The notes: generated by a model not told the origin, from the sequence alone. Shown: positions 27,096 to 35,241, counted from the first letter of the stretch. The stretch: DNA of 41,674 bases from Syntrophaceae bacterium UBA6109 (GCA_002428445.1 DIWJ01000016.1:1-41674), one strand, 5' to 3'. Made by a program: numbers and translations.

Positions 27096-30000
27096 TCAGA
27101 ATTCCCACCGAATGCCTGCGCCGATGCTGTGATCCTGGTAATCGCCGAAGTCGAAATCGGCGTTGTAGTTCAGATAGGCGGAAGTCCCGGCGGGTCCGCC
27201 AATGGCAATACCGGCGCCCGCCTGGAAAAAATCCCTCCTCGGGGACGCATGGGCCGTGGCGGTGCAGGAATCGCCGCCCTGGGCCAGGCGGGCCGTGGCC
27301 GGAACCGTTGTGTTTCCGAATTCGCGTGCGTAAAAAGCCCACAGCGACGGCATGACCTTAACCGCCCCCGTACTGAGGACATAGCCGACGCGTCCGCCCG
27401 CCCTGCCCCGGAGAGATTCCGACGTCTGCGCATTCACGCTGAGGTTGAGTGAATCGGCGCCCGTTTCAACATAGGAATCGACGCGATACCTGACGTACTG
27501 CAGGGAAAGGGACGGGATGACCTGCAGCCGGCCGAAGGGAATTTCGTAGCCGAGGCCGCCGTACCCTTCGAACTGGCTGCCGCCTGGTTCGGAGTGGGCC
27601 GTCCGGGCGACCCCGGGGAAGGAGATTTTCCGATCGTTGTCGTGGCCGTTCCACCCGTAGCCGAGATGGCCGTCAATGTGCAGCCTCTCGCGCTGGTACG
27701 TTCCATAGGCGCTCAGGGACTTGTGGCTCAGCGTTGCCGTGCTGCCGCCATCGTCGATGTTTGTGCGCGCCTGGTAGGAACCGGCGGCGAGCCCGGCGAA
27801 GAAACGATCTGAAAACCGGTAGTCCGCGCCGATCGTGACCCCATAAGACCGGAAGCTGTAGGCGTCATCGCCCCGCTTGTCCCCTGTCCCGTAGTTTCCG
27901 GCGGCGAAAACGCCCCACCGCTGGTCGGGGCTGAACAGGAGGCCGTTCAATTCCGAGACGTCCGACATCCGCCGGCCGTTCGCGGAATCATAGGAATCGT
28001 TCATCGCCAGCGTGATCCCCCGGACGCTCAGGCCGCGGCTGCCGGCCCGCAATTCTTCCAGGCGGCCGGCGAGATTTCCCGACTGAAAGGACGCCCCCTG
28101 AACGCCCATGTTGAACATCGCCCCCTGCCCCTTGGGCTTCATCGAGTCGAGGGCGGCCGCCACGGCCCCGTAGGTCGAAAGGTCATCGACGGCATTCAGG
28201 ACCGTGTCCAGGTCTCCCGTCGTTCCCGCGGTCGTGTTGGCGACGCTGTTGAGCATCGTGCCGACTGCGGCCTGGTCTCCCGAAAGAGCGGATGAGAGGT
28301 TTGCATTAGCGTAATCACGCTCCACAACGAGGTGGACGCTGTTGGCAAGGTAGCGGGGCTTGAAGACCCGGGTCGGGGTGATGTTGGTCAGAAGGGTGCT
28401 GAAGGAGCCCGTTACACCGCCCGTCGCCGTGAGGATGTTGCCGAAGGCCGCGTTCACGTCCGGGACGGCGCCGCCCGTCCAGGTGGTCCTGAGGATGCCG
28501 TCGAGACTTGCGGAGCCGTTGACGACCAGGAGGTCGCTGAGTGCCGGGGAGGCCACTTCCGCATGCAGCGTCGCCCCCGCTCTCTGGGCGTAGTCCCCGG
28601 TGATCGTCAGGGTGCCGATGGAGTTCCCGGGGCTGATGGTGCCGCCGTTGTGGAAGAACCCGCCGGAGATGTCGATCGTCCCCGTCCCCGAGAGGGTCCC
28701 GCCGTCCATATAGAAGGCATTCGAATAATCGGTGGGGTCCTCCGTCACCGCCCCGTTGACGATGAACTCCCCCTTCGACATGATGATGTCCTCTTCCACG
28801 TCCAGCGTCAGACCCGCCGGGTTTTCGAAGGAGGCCGTATCCGCCATCATGGTAAACGAAGACGCACGGATGTTGTTGCTCTGCGTGACTTTGGAATTGC
28901 TGATGAGGACCAGTTTCCCCATGTAGAGGGTCACCCTGTAACTGTTCCAGGTGCCCGTGTATCCGTCGACCAGATCGGCCAGGCCGACGGTCCAGGTGCC
29001 GATGCCGCTTTCCCCCCAGAAGGCGTTGCTGAGGAAGTCCCACGCGAAGTTCGTCACGGAAGCCGCGTCCTGTTTCTCGGCAGCAAGATCCTTCGTGGAG
29101 TAGAAGAGGCGGCTCGACATCCCCGAGGGCGAAGCGATCGTTCCCGTCAGCTGCCCGCGCCTTTCGTGCGTGAACGTGTATCCGACGACGATGCTCTCCA
29201 GAGGCTGGTCCAGCTCGGCCGCGGTGAGGCTGAACGTGCGGGTGATGCCGGCGATGTCATCGTCGGGGATCGCCGCGTTGACGGCGACGTTGCCCGTCGC
29301 ATGGGACGTCTGCGCGGTGACGTAGCCGACCTCGCGGAGCTTCTCCACGAATTTCCCGGCGTTGATGTTGCCGAAGCCGTAATTGGGATTGAAGCGGAAG
29401 CCGGCGCCATTGGTCCGCCAGCCGCCGGAACTCGAAGCGGAGGCATCCGTGGAGTCGACGACGTCGGACGTCCGGACGAGAACGTGTTGCGCCATGCGGA
29501 GGTCCATCGCGGCGTTCGCCTGCACGCCCAGCGCCATGATCCCGCTCACGAGCGGGGCGGACGAAGAGGTGCCGCCGAAGGTGCTGGTGTAGGACGTGTC
29601 GGAAAAGGCGTCGGTGCTGTCTCCTTTCGGATTCAGCGTGGAATAGCGGTTGTAGCCGTATCCGTCGCCCGTCCGGTCGGTGGTGGTAATTCCGAATCCC
29701 GTCAGGTCGGACCGGCTCGAAGGCGCGGTAACGAAGACGTTGGCGCCAAAGCTGCTGTAATTGGCAAACTTGCCGTCGCTGCCCAGGGCCGCTACGGTGA
29801 TGACGTAGGGAGTGCCGATGACCTGTTGTTTGGTCGAGTCCTCGTTCGCCGTCTTCCGGTCGTTGCCGGCCGACCAGACGTGGATGACCTTGTTCAGCGC
29901 GGTCCTCTTGACCGCAAGCCGAAGGCTCCCGTCCGGATCTTCATCGAGGAAGGGAACGCTGGGGCCGTAGCTGTGGTTTTTCACACGGATCGTCGCAGCC

Positions 30001-30632
30001 GATTGCCGGGCGCCGGTGGCGGAATTGACGCCGCTGTACCAATAGTATGCGTCCCGGTAGTTCTTCGCCGAAACATCGGGATCGCCGTCCGTCGCCTCGT
30101 CGATGTTGATCCGGAGACCGGCGATCTGGGCGAAGGGCGCCGCGCCCGTTCCGCCCAATTTGTTCCCTCCGCGCGCGGCGGCGACGCCGGCCACGGCCGT
30201 ACCGTGGTTGTTGCTCAGTTGCTGGGGCCCCTGTGCGGCGGCCGCCAGGTCTGCATCATCGCTGAAATTGCGGCTCAGATCGGACCGGTAATTCGGGGCG
30301 AGGTCGTAGTTCGTTCCGTCCACCCCGTCGTCGACGATGCCGATGATGACCCCGCTGCCCGTGTATCCCAGACTCCAGGACCCCGTCAGGTTCGCACTGA
30401 CGCCGGCATTCACCATGGTGGTCTGCTGCTTGTCGGAGGGATCCGTGAACAGGATCGTGGCGGGCGCCGTATTCTTCAGGTGCCACTGGCCTGGGAAGGT
30501 CGGCCGCAGTGCGGCGTCGTACGGGAAGTAGGGGTCGTCGGGGGTGAAGGCCTCCGCCCCGTAACCGCAGGCGGGAAGAAGGAGAAGAGCGAAAAGGGCC
30601 GGAACGAAAAGGCGAAAGGCGGTCCGGTTCAA
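27096..30632 (-). CDS. Kexin-like (S8 subtilase + P domain) autotransporter protease
   Basis: An 1178-residue secreted protease. Start: TTG at 30632, preceded by AAAGGA; this places a signal peptide directly at the N-terminus ('FRLFVPALFALLLLPACGYGAEA'). The possible lipobox Leu-Pro-Ala-Cys suggests either a lipoprotein or cleavage after Glu-Ala. The catalytic domain (about 60-380) has Asp101 ('IVDDGVD'), His143 ('NNHGTAVAG'), oxyanion Asn257 ('SAGND') and Ser356 ('GGTSSSAP'), the kexin-type arrangement. A P domain follows (about 440-580, with 'GTWTVGLADLVDG'), then an autotransporter beta-strand-repeat region ('NGGTISPGNSIGTLTI'), a helical linker, and a C-terminal ~270-residue beta-barrel ending in Phe ('GIRWEF'). 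Target unknown. Confidence 0.93.
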   Translation of the reverse strand: MNRTAFRLFVPALFALLLLPACGYGAEAFTPDDPYFPYDAALRPTFPGQWHLKNTAPATILFTDPSDKQQTTMVNAGVSANLTGSWSLGYTGSGVIIGIVDDGVDGTNYDLAPNYRSDLSRNFSDDADLAAAAQGPQQLSNNHGTAVAGVAAARGGNKLGGTGAAPFAQIAGLRINIDEATDGDPDVSAKNYRDAYYWYSGVNSATGARQSAATIRVKNHSYGPSVPFLDEDPDGSLRLAVKRTALNKVIHVWSAGNDRKTANEDSTKQQVIGTPYVITVAALGSDGKFANYSSFGANVFVTAPSSRSDLTGFGITTTDRTGDGYGYNRYSTLNPKGDSTDAFSDTSYTSTFGGTSSSAPLVSGIMALGVQANAAMDLRMAQHVLVRTSDVVDSTDASASSSGGWRTNGAGFRFNPNYGFGNINAGKFVEKLREVGYVTAQTSHATGNVAVNAAIPDDDIAGITRTFSLTAAELDQPLESIVVGYTFTHERRGQLTGTIASPSGMSSRLFYSTKDLAAEKQDAASVTNFAWDFLSNAFWGESGIGTWTVGLADLVDGYTGTWNSYRVTLYMGKLVLISNSKVTQSNNIRASSFTMMADTASFENPAGLTLDVEEDIIMSKGEFIVNGAVTEDPTDYSNAFYMDGGTLSGTGTIDISGGFFHNGGTISPGNSIGTLTITGDYAQRAGATLHAEVASPALSDLLVVNGSASLDGILRTTWTGGAVPDVNAAFGNILTATGGVTGSFSTLLTNITPTRVFKPRYLANSVHLVVERDYANANLSSALSGDQAAVGTMLNSVANTTAGTTGDLDTVLNAVDDLSTYGAVAAALDSMKPKGQGAMFNMGVQGASFQSGNLAGRLEELRAGSRGLSVRGITLAMNDSYDSANGRRMSDVSELNGLLFSPDQRWGVFAAGNYGTGDKRGDDAYSFRSYGVTIGADYRFSDRFFAGLAAGSYQARTNIDDGGSTATLSHKSLSAYGTYQRERLHIDGHLGYGWNGHDNDRKISFPGVARTAHSEPGGSQFEGYGGLGYEIPFGRLQVIPSLSLQYVRYRVDSYVETGADSLNLSVNAQTSESLRGRAGGRVGYVLSTGAVKVMPSLWAFYAREFGNTTVPATARLAQGGDSCTATAHASPRRDFFQAGAGIAIGGPAGTSAYLNYNADFDFGDYQDHSIGAGIRWEF

Positions 30633-30666
30633 GACAGAATTCCTTTCGTGAAGAGGTTGATCCGCC

Positions 30667-30683
30667 CCGTGGAATTCCCACGG
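30667..30683. repeat. Hairpin in the autotransporter leader
   Basis: CCGTGG/CCACGG (30667-30672/30678-30683) around AATTC, 35 nt ahead of the TTG start, in the 5' untranslated region. Confidence 0.45.
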
Positions 30684-30780
30684 AATCCCGGGAGGACGTT
30701 CCCGCGCAGGACACAACGAACGCGGTTCGAACCGGCCGACGGCTTTCGGAAACCTTGAAGGGTCCTATCGTGATGCGCGG

Positions 30781-30809
30781 ACTATAATGGGAAGGATCTC
30801 TTGTGTCAA
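30781..30809 (-). promoter_or_regulatory. Strong promoter of the autotransporter gene
   Basis: Minus-strand TTGACA (30804-30809, perfect) and TATAGT (30781-30786, one mismatch) with a 17-nt spacer. The leader to the start codon is about 140 nt. Confidence 0.8.
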
Positions 30810-31063
30810 CGAAATACGGGCCTCACGACGCGGAAGACGGCCGGCGGCAGATTCTCCTCACAATAGCGCTGCAGGGTATCATGAGAAATCAGATCGCCAT
30901 CGACCATAACGGGCCGGCATAGGAGAGGAAAAACCCGCTGCGGAGACGAGCGGCGCAGGGTACACAACCAGGAAGGCGATGAACTCGGAGTGCATTTCCG
31001 TAATGCTGATGGCAAGGCTTGCCCCCGCCTCTGTTTTCGGGATGCGGGGGGCGACGGGGATAT
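30810..31063. other. Gene-free stretch with possible coding debris
   Basis: No intact gene. On the minus strand, frames after the ATP-grasp stop read protein-like stretches such as 'SEFIAFLVVYPAPLVSAAG' and, in another frame, 'DTLQRYCEENLPPAVF', which faintly recalls the C-terminus of AMP-forming ligases. I cannot name a parent gene; decayed sequence is the likeliest reading. Confidence 0.3.
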
Positions 31064-32047
31064 CTAAACGGAAAAAGCCGGATGACGTTGCGCGGCAAGA
31101 TTGACCATCGAGCTGGCGAATATTCCGTATGAAAGCCCGGCGGCATTGGCCGCATAGACCATGCTGGTATCCGGACTCAAGTCGGGATTTGGGTTGATAT
31201 CGAGCACATAGTAGAGACCGTTTCTCATCCTCAGATCGATGCGGGCGTAGTCTCGGCAACGCATCACCCGGTAGGCTTCCGTGGCTGTCCGGTTCAAAGA
31301 CCGTATTTGCGCCTCTTCCAACGGCGCCGGCACCAGCAACTCGATTTTTTCATAGTGCAGGGAGCCGGGGGTGAATTTGGAGTCGAACGTGCAGAGCCGG
31401 TCCGCCATGTTGTCGAGGGCGTTGAAGCTCATCTCAGCCGCGGGGAGGGCGCGGAGAAAGCCGTTTCCCAAAAGCGTCACATGAAACTCGCGTCCGTCGA
31501 CGAAATCTTCGACGATGGCGGGCTGTTCGAAAGCATCCTGCACGAAGGCGATGCGGGACTTGAGGGCGTGCGAATCCATCACCACGGATTCGGTGGTGAT
31601 GCCGAAGCTGCAATGTTCAAAAGCAGGCTTGACGATGGCGGGGAAACACTCCCAATGGTCGACTCCACTGCTGTCGTCAAAAATTCTCCAGGCCGGCGTC
31701 GGAATGTTGTTCTGATGCAACAACTCCTTGGTTGCGGCCTTGTCCCAACTGAACGAAAGAACATCATGGGATGAACCGGTGTAGATGAAGTTGAGTTCAT
31801 CGAGGATACGGACGACCTCGGCGTCGCTTCGGGACCTGCCGGGCAGCTCTTCGCACCAGTTGAAAACAATGAATTCCTCAGGATTGAACGATTGAAGGAT
31901 TTCGGCAAGCGCAGGGTCCGTTACGCGGACATTCTCCACCGGATGCCCTTCTCTGCTCAATTCCACGCTGAGATTTTCCGCGGCGGCAATAGCAGCAGCC
32001 TTTTCCGTCGAACTCCAGGCGGGATTGACATTGTGGAGCAGCAGCAC
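31064..32047 (-). CDS. ATP-grasp ligase related to D-Ala-D-Ala ligase
   Basis: A 327-residue ATP-grasp enzyme. It shows the ligase N-domain ('VLLLHNVNPAW' start region, 'GSSHDVLSFSWDKAATKELL'), the ATP-binding 'PAIVKPAFEHCSFGI' loop, 'AIVEDFVDGREFHVTLLG', and the metal site 'VLDINPNPDLSPD' preceded by 'DYARIDLRM'. This matches the stand-alone D-Ala-D-Ala-ligase-like group rather than true Ddl, since the substrate-binding residues differ in context. It likely forms an amide bond between small carboxylate and amine substrates; the substrate is unknown. GTG start at 32047, the only start after an in-frame stop; weak ribosome binding site. It stands at the edge of the low-GC region without pathway partners. 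Confidence 0.85.
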   Translation of the reverse strand: MLLLHNVNPAWSSTEKAAAIAAAENLSVELSREGHPVENVRVTDPALAEILQSFNPEEFIVFNWCEELPGRSRSDAEVVRILDELNFIYTGSSHDVLSFSWDKAATKELLHQNNIPTPAWRIFDDSSGVDHWECFPAIVKPAFEHCSFGITTESVVMDSHALKSRIAFVQDAFEQPAIVEDFVDGREFHVTLLGNGFLRALPAAEMSFNALDNMADRLCTFDSKFTPGSLHYEKIELLVPAPLEEAQIRSLNRTATEAYRVMRCRDYARIDLRMRNGLYYVLDINPNPDLSPDTSMVYAANAAGLSYGIFASSMVNLAAQRHPAFSV

Positions 32048-32881
32048 TGGTATGTCGGTTCGTCTCTTGATCGGTTCCGTTTCCTTTCATATCGATTGAA
32101 CATGCTGGACGGAAACTCAAGCTCATGCCGTTAGCCGCAGAGTCCCCCGTTCTGTGCGTCCTCGTGATAGTTTCTCAAAATGGGCCGATCGTTAACTTTT
32201 GGTTAAAGATGAGGGAACTGAACTTCTTCGGTATGCTGCCTTATAACCTGACGATGAATGGGTAAGACAAATGAAGCGGTCCCTGCAAAAAGAGACTCGG
32301 CCAATCCACACTTCCCTCCAGCATGGTCGTACGGGATGGAACCGCTTCAACGGCTCTCGTTGGTTGCCCGTTTTGTTATCACGATTCGCATTTGAAATCA
32401 ATGTATTAAGAAAATATTTCTTCAGCGTGGCAACTCCAGGGAAGGCAGGCTGCCCCGACATCGGCGAGGATGCGTCCGCCCGGAGCCCGCCGGTACAGTG
32501 CAGGGGAGACCATTAACGAAGGAAGACCGGCGACAGAAGAATGCAGGGAACGTTTGAAACAACGTATGGGAGTAAAAATTGCCAGATGGTTTGCTTCTAT
32601 AAACAATCGGTGAACCTTCCGAAAGGTCCCAAGGATGGACTTGTGGAATGCGGACCGCGCAAAGTATAATTTTCTTCCCATTGGCCATCTTCCTTTTTCC
32701 GAGCGAGCCGGAAGGCAGCATATGACCCTTTCCTGGGTTCCTGCAAAGGATTTTACGAAAAAAAGCTCTTATCGACAGGAAACAGGAAGCAAATATGAGT
32801 CCGTATGAGTCCGCACCTTCAGTATTCTTTGAAAAGCATTGATTGCCGTTCAAAGGCTTGTCGTTTCATGTCATCTTATCT
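32048..32881. other. 830-bp gene-poor, lower-GC stretch
   Basis: No supported gene apart from a doubtful 47-codon frame (32470-32613). Base composition is clearly more AT-rich than the core genes. A short inverted repeat TTAAC/GTTAA lies near 32195-32210. Nothing else recognised. Confidence 0.5.
32470..32613 (+). CDS. Doubtful 47-aa open frame
   Basis: An ATG-initiated frame of 47 residues with a charged C-terminal half ('ECRERLKQRMGVKIARWF'). GAGG lies too close to the ATG to be a good ribosome binding site. It has no recognisable family and could be chance or debris. Recorded because it is the only protein-like frame in the stretch. Confidence 0.15.
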   Translation: MRPPGARRYSAGETINEGRPATEECRERLKQRMGVKIARWFASINNR

Positions 32882-33544
32882 TCAACGTCTTGTCTGGGGT
32901 ACCGCTTCACGTTCACCTTTCCTGATGAGAAGCCCTGTCGTGGATACCCTTATCTCAAAGTATGCTGGTTTGTCTGAGTTAATGAATGAAGCAGAGCCAT
33001 ATTCCGCATCCAGCAGAGGCGTGAGCAGAGAATAGCGCTGCCGCAGATTAAACATGTCCGCCGGTTTATCCTGGGAGAGGAGAAAGACCGTGCGGATATT
33101 TTCCCGCTCCTCTTCGAGATCAATGTAACGGCCCGCGACTCGGTCGAGCTCGTAAGCCGTGTGCAAACCGAACAGATTGACGATGGGCTTCCATTTGAGA
33201 ATATGGGCATCCACGTAAAGAGCTTCTCCGGCCAGCCGGTATGTCGCTTCATGGCCGTCAGGAAATCGAAAATGAGCCTCAAACTTTTTTGCTCCGGTAG
33301 GTTCTGTCTTGACGACCGCTGCTATCTCTTCATGTGTAAAAGCACGATAACCCTCTGTTGCGATAACGATCATTCCCAACAATCCAGCCGATAATAAAGC
33401 AATCAGCGCAAGCAAAAAACGAAGTGCCGAACTGAAAAGTCTCTTCTTCTTTAAAGCTGCCACAGCTGCAATAAGAAAAAGAAGACTCAGGAGTGCAGCA
33501 CCTGCAATCAACATAACGAGTATGTTTGGCATCGTCATCCTCAT
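32882..33544 (-). CDS. Two-helix membrane protein of unknown function
   Basis: A 220-residue protein. Two N-terminal membrane helices are visible (about residues 8-28, 'MLIAGAALLSLLFLIAAVAAL', and 40-62, 'ALRFLLALIALLSAGLLGMIVIA'). A soluble domain of about 155 residues then contains 'FEAHFRFPDGHEATYRLAGEALYVDAHILKWKP' type beta-strand segments and 'YELDRVAGRYIDLEEERE'. Proteins of this architecture are often labelled 'cation/multidrug efflux pump' without evidence; two helices cannot form such a pump. I regard the function as unknown. It is minus-strand like the small envelope genes upstream of it. Confidence 0.7.
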   Translation of the reverse strand: MRMTMPNILVMLIAGAALLSLLFLIAAVAALKKKRLFSSALRFLLALIALLSAGLLGMIVIATEGYRAFTHEEIAAVVKTEPTGAKKFEAHFRFPDGHEATYRLAGEALYVDAHILKWKPIVNLFGLHTAYELDRVAGRYIDLEEERENIRTVFLLSQDKPADMFNLRQRYSLLTPLLDAEYGSASFINSDKPAYFEIRVSTTGLLIRKGEREAVPQTRR

Positions 33545-33581
33545 GCTTACCGGTTGCGATGAGAAATGGCATTGACCTCAC

Positions 33582-33695
33582 TTATACAGATGAAAATGCT
33601 TGCTCTCCATCGGCATCGGAAGGTGCGATATGGCGCAGTTGCAGCTTCGAACCATCAGCAAGTGTCCAGGTTCCTGCGCAATCGTCGCAATCCAT
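33582..33695 (-). pseudogene. N-terminal fragment of a GNAT acetyltransferase
   Basis: A 37-codon frame ending in TAA: 'CAGTWTLADGSKLQLRHI' and 'APSDADGEQAF'. This matches the opening strand and helix of GNAT domains, which typically read Trp-x-Leu-x-Asp-Gly-(Ser/Thr)...Leu-Arg-x-Ile-x-Pro-x-Asp-Ala...Gln-Ala-Phe. The rest of the domain, including the acetyl-CoA loop, is absent downstream. It follows the small lipoprotein gene by 14 nt. It is either a truncated remnant or, less likely, a small protein. Confidence 0.5.
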
Positions 33696-33709
33696 GTCGG
33701 AATAAGCTT

Positions 33710-33892
33710 CTATTTTGCAGCGTCCTGTATTTTCTCACCCGCCTTTTCGATCTGCTCTCCGGCTTTTTCTATCGTCTTATCGATTTTCTTGCCGGCTTTT
33801 TCGACCGGGCCCTCTTTCGTGCAGCCGTGTAGCCCGACCACCAGGACGATCATCATCAACGTTATGATAACGCTTTGAACAAATTTCTTCAT
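33710..33892 (-). CDS. Small lipoprotein with EKAG-type repeats
   Basis: A 60-residue lipoprotein. The signal peptide ends in the lipobox Leu-His-Gly-Cys, with Cys24 as the lipidated residue. The mature 36 residues are a charged amphipathic repeat ('VEKAGKKIDKTIEKAGEQIE'), predicted to be a single helix, recalling entericidin- or YtxH-like stress proteins. The ATG at 33892 is chosen because GGAGAG lies ahead and the signal peptide starts there. It is 34 nt after the YtxH gene, probably in the same transcript. Confidence 0.75.
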   Translation of the reverse strand: MKKFVQSVIITLMMIVLVVGLHGCTKEGPVEKAGKKIDKTIEKAGEQIEKAGEKIQDAAK

Positions 33893-33926
33893 TGGCACTC
33901 TCCTTGCTAACTTCACTCCAGGTCTC

Positions 33927-34286
33927 TTATCTAAAGGCATCAACCGCAGCATTCACAGCTTTCTTGAGGTGGCCTTTGGTGTCGTGAAACCCTTCTTTCC
34001 CCAGTTCCGCCAATGCACCTACCTTCCCCCCCATTTCTCCGACCGTTTCCTTCGCGGAAGACTCCAGGTGCTTCAATTCTTTGACCGCCGATTCATAGGC
34101 GTTGCCGCTCATTTTCAGCGTTGCCTCGTATTCCTCTTTGGCCTTCGTAAGTAATGCTTCCGCTTTTTTGTGAATATCGACCCGTGTCTTCCGACCGCTT
34201 TGCGGTGCATAGAGAATGCCAAACGCAGCGCCAATGACGCCCCCGAGAATAATGCCTTTTATGAAACCTTCGATCTGTTTTGACAC
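33927..34286 (-). CDS. YtxH-domain protein
   Basis: A 119-residue protein with an N-terminal hydrophobic Gly-rich helix ('FIKGIILGGVIGAAFGILYAP') followed by the family signature 'APQSGRKTR' and a long charged helix. This is the YtxH arrangement found in general-stress proteins of many bacteria; biochemical role unknown. A GGAGG-like ribosome binding site (GGGGGAGG) precedes the ATG. It heads a minus-strand pair with the small lipoprotein, and lies beside DUF3309 and BON genes, a common stress-type neighbourhood. Confidence 0.85.
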   Translation of the reverse strand: MSKQIEGFIKGIILGGVIGAAFGILYAPQSGRKTRVDIHKKAEALLTKAKEEYEATLKMSGNAYESAVKELKHLESSAKETVGEMGGKVGALAELGKEGFHDTKGHLKKAVNAAVDAFR

Positions 34287-34450
34287 GATTTTACCTCCCC
34301 CATTTTACCCATCTCTTTTTTCTATTCGGGTGTTTTCTGACGTTGCCGCTTCTTTTCAGCTTTCAAGGCAGGTCACCTAATCTGATTGTTCATACGCCTA
34401 TACCCGTAGCCACAACCGCCAACAGAAAGCCGGCAATCGATTACGTTGTG

Positions 34451-34603
34451 TCAAATCCGCCCCATCAGCAGCAGAATGAGCACAATCAGAAGTACCAATC
34501 CAAGCCCACCGCTGGGATAATATCCCCAGTTTTTACTGTGAGGCCAAGTGGGTATTGCGCCGACTAAGACGAGTATCAAGATGATGATCAGTATTATTCC
34601 CAT
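34451..34603 (-). CDS. DUF3309 small membrane protein
   Basis: A 50-residue protein missed by length cut-offs. It is two hydrophobic helices ('GIILIIILILVLVGAIP' and 'GLGLVLLIVLILLLMG') around the conserved central motif Pro-Thr-Trp-Pro-His-Ser...Trp-Gly-Tyr-Tyr-Pro-Ser-Gly-Gly, the hallmark of the DUF3309 family. The size is the family's usual size. The ribosome binding site GGAG stands 7-8 nt before the ATG. Its start overlaps the tail of the broken BON gene in another frame. Function unknown; the family often sits with stress and BON-domain genes. Confidence 0.9.
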   Translation of the reverse strand: MGIILIIILILVLVGAIPTWPHSKNWGYYPSGGLGLVLLIVLILLLMGRI

Positions 34604-34788
34604 ACATTTTCTCCATTCCTGTCATTCGACTTTCTTGTTTCTTGGCCAACGATGGCTGCTTGGACTCCCCGATGGTCATCCGGTTCTTTACGTGCTTCAC
34701 ACCGTTTACTTCGTTGGCGAATTTGGCGACCAAGTCCTTTTCAACTTCCCCGGCGACCTCCTTGACCCTATCTTTAATCTGGTGACAC
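34533..34788 (-). pseudogene. Frameshifted BON-domain protein
   Basis: A strong AAGGAGGA ribosome binding site 6 nt before a GTG (34788) leads into GTG-Ser-Pro-Asp-stop. One base shift later the frame reads on as a BON-type half: 'IKDRVKEVAGEVEKDLVAKF' then 'NEVNGVKHVKNRMTI', the classic end of BON domains (Gly-Val-x-x-Val-x-Asn). No start codon opens that frame. A short indel near 34775 is therefore the simplest explanation. The frame runs on for about 40 unconserved residues into the DUF3309 gene, suggesting that the natural stop is also lost. Confidence 0.55.
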
Positions 34789-35019
34789 GGGCCTTCCTCC
34801 TTACTTATACAAGTGATAGTAGCAAGTGGCCTGCCAACGGCTGGCGGGAAGGCAGGCGCTTGGATTCATCCTTTAATTACGGTTAATTAGATTGCTGAGA
34901 CGGAACTGCAAAAAGGCAAGAAACGATTCGCTTGGCCTCAATATTTGATGGAACCTCAACATATTGAGGGAGACTTCAGGGAAAGATGAAAAATCTAAGC
35001 CGGTTCTTTTGTCTCCGGC
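34789..35019. other. Gene-free stretch with an inverted repeat
   Basis: Contains a 22-codon frame directly before the BON ribosome binding site (ATG at about 34866, minus) and an inverted repeat CCTCAATAT/ATATTGAGG (34936-34944/34961-34969, 16-nt spacer). No gene recognised. Confidence 0.5.
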
Positions 35020-35061
35020 CTGATGATCGCGAGCTTATGCATCCTCGCTCTCGAGGTGCCC

Positions 35062-35241
35062 GATGAACTGGGATATCTGCCGTTCTCCAAAAGCTCCAAC
35101 AGCTGCTCTGTTACCGGATCTCCAAGCTCTACGAGCAGAACGCGGGCGATCATCACCGCCATGCTCGACCGCATCACCCATCGCTGCGAGATTATCGAAA
35201 CGGGAAACGACTCCTGGAGAATGAAACACAGGGCCTCCTGA
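35062..35241 (+). pseudogene. istB: IS21-family istB (ATPase helper) remnant
   Basis: The plus strand encodes pieces of the C-terminal third of IstB. First comes 'DELGYLPFSK', the Walker B region. Then, in another frame, 'QLLCYRISKLYEQN' (from 35100). Then, back in the first frame after loss of about 20 codons, 'TAMLDRITHRCEIIETGNDSWRMK' in two parts, with a stop at 35239. Order and spacing match IstB of IS21 elements apart from the frameshifts and the internal deletion. The N-terminal two thirds and istA are gone. Confidence 0.85.

Noticed and set aside
28332..30758. An 808-codon plus-strand frame opposite the autotransporter
   Set aside because: Arg/Asp/Gly-rich shadow of the real gene, which has intact catalytic motifs.
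30806..31015. Possible C-terminus of an AMP-forming acyl-CoA ligase
   Set aside because: The resemblance rests on a dozen residues in one frame; too weak to call a pseudogene.
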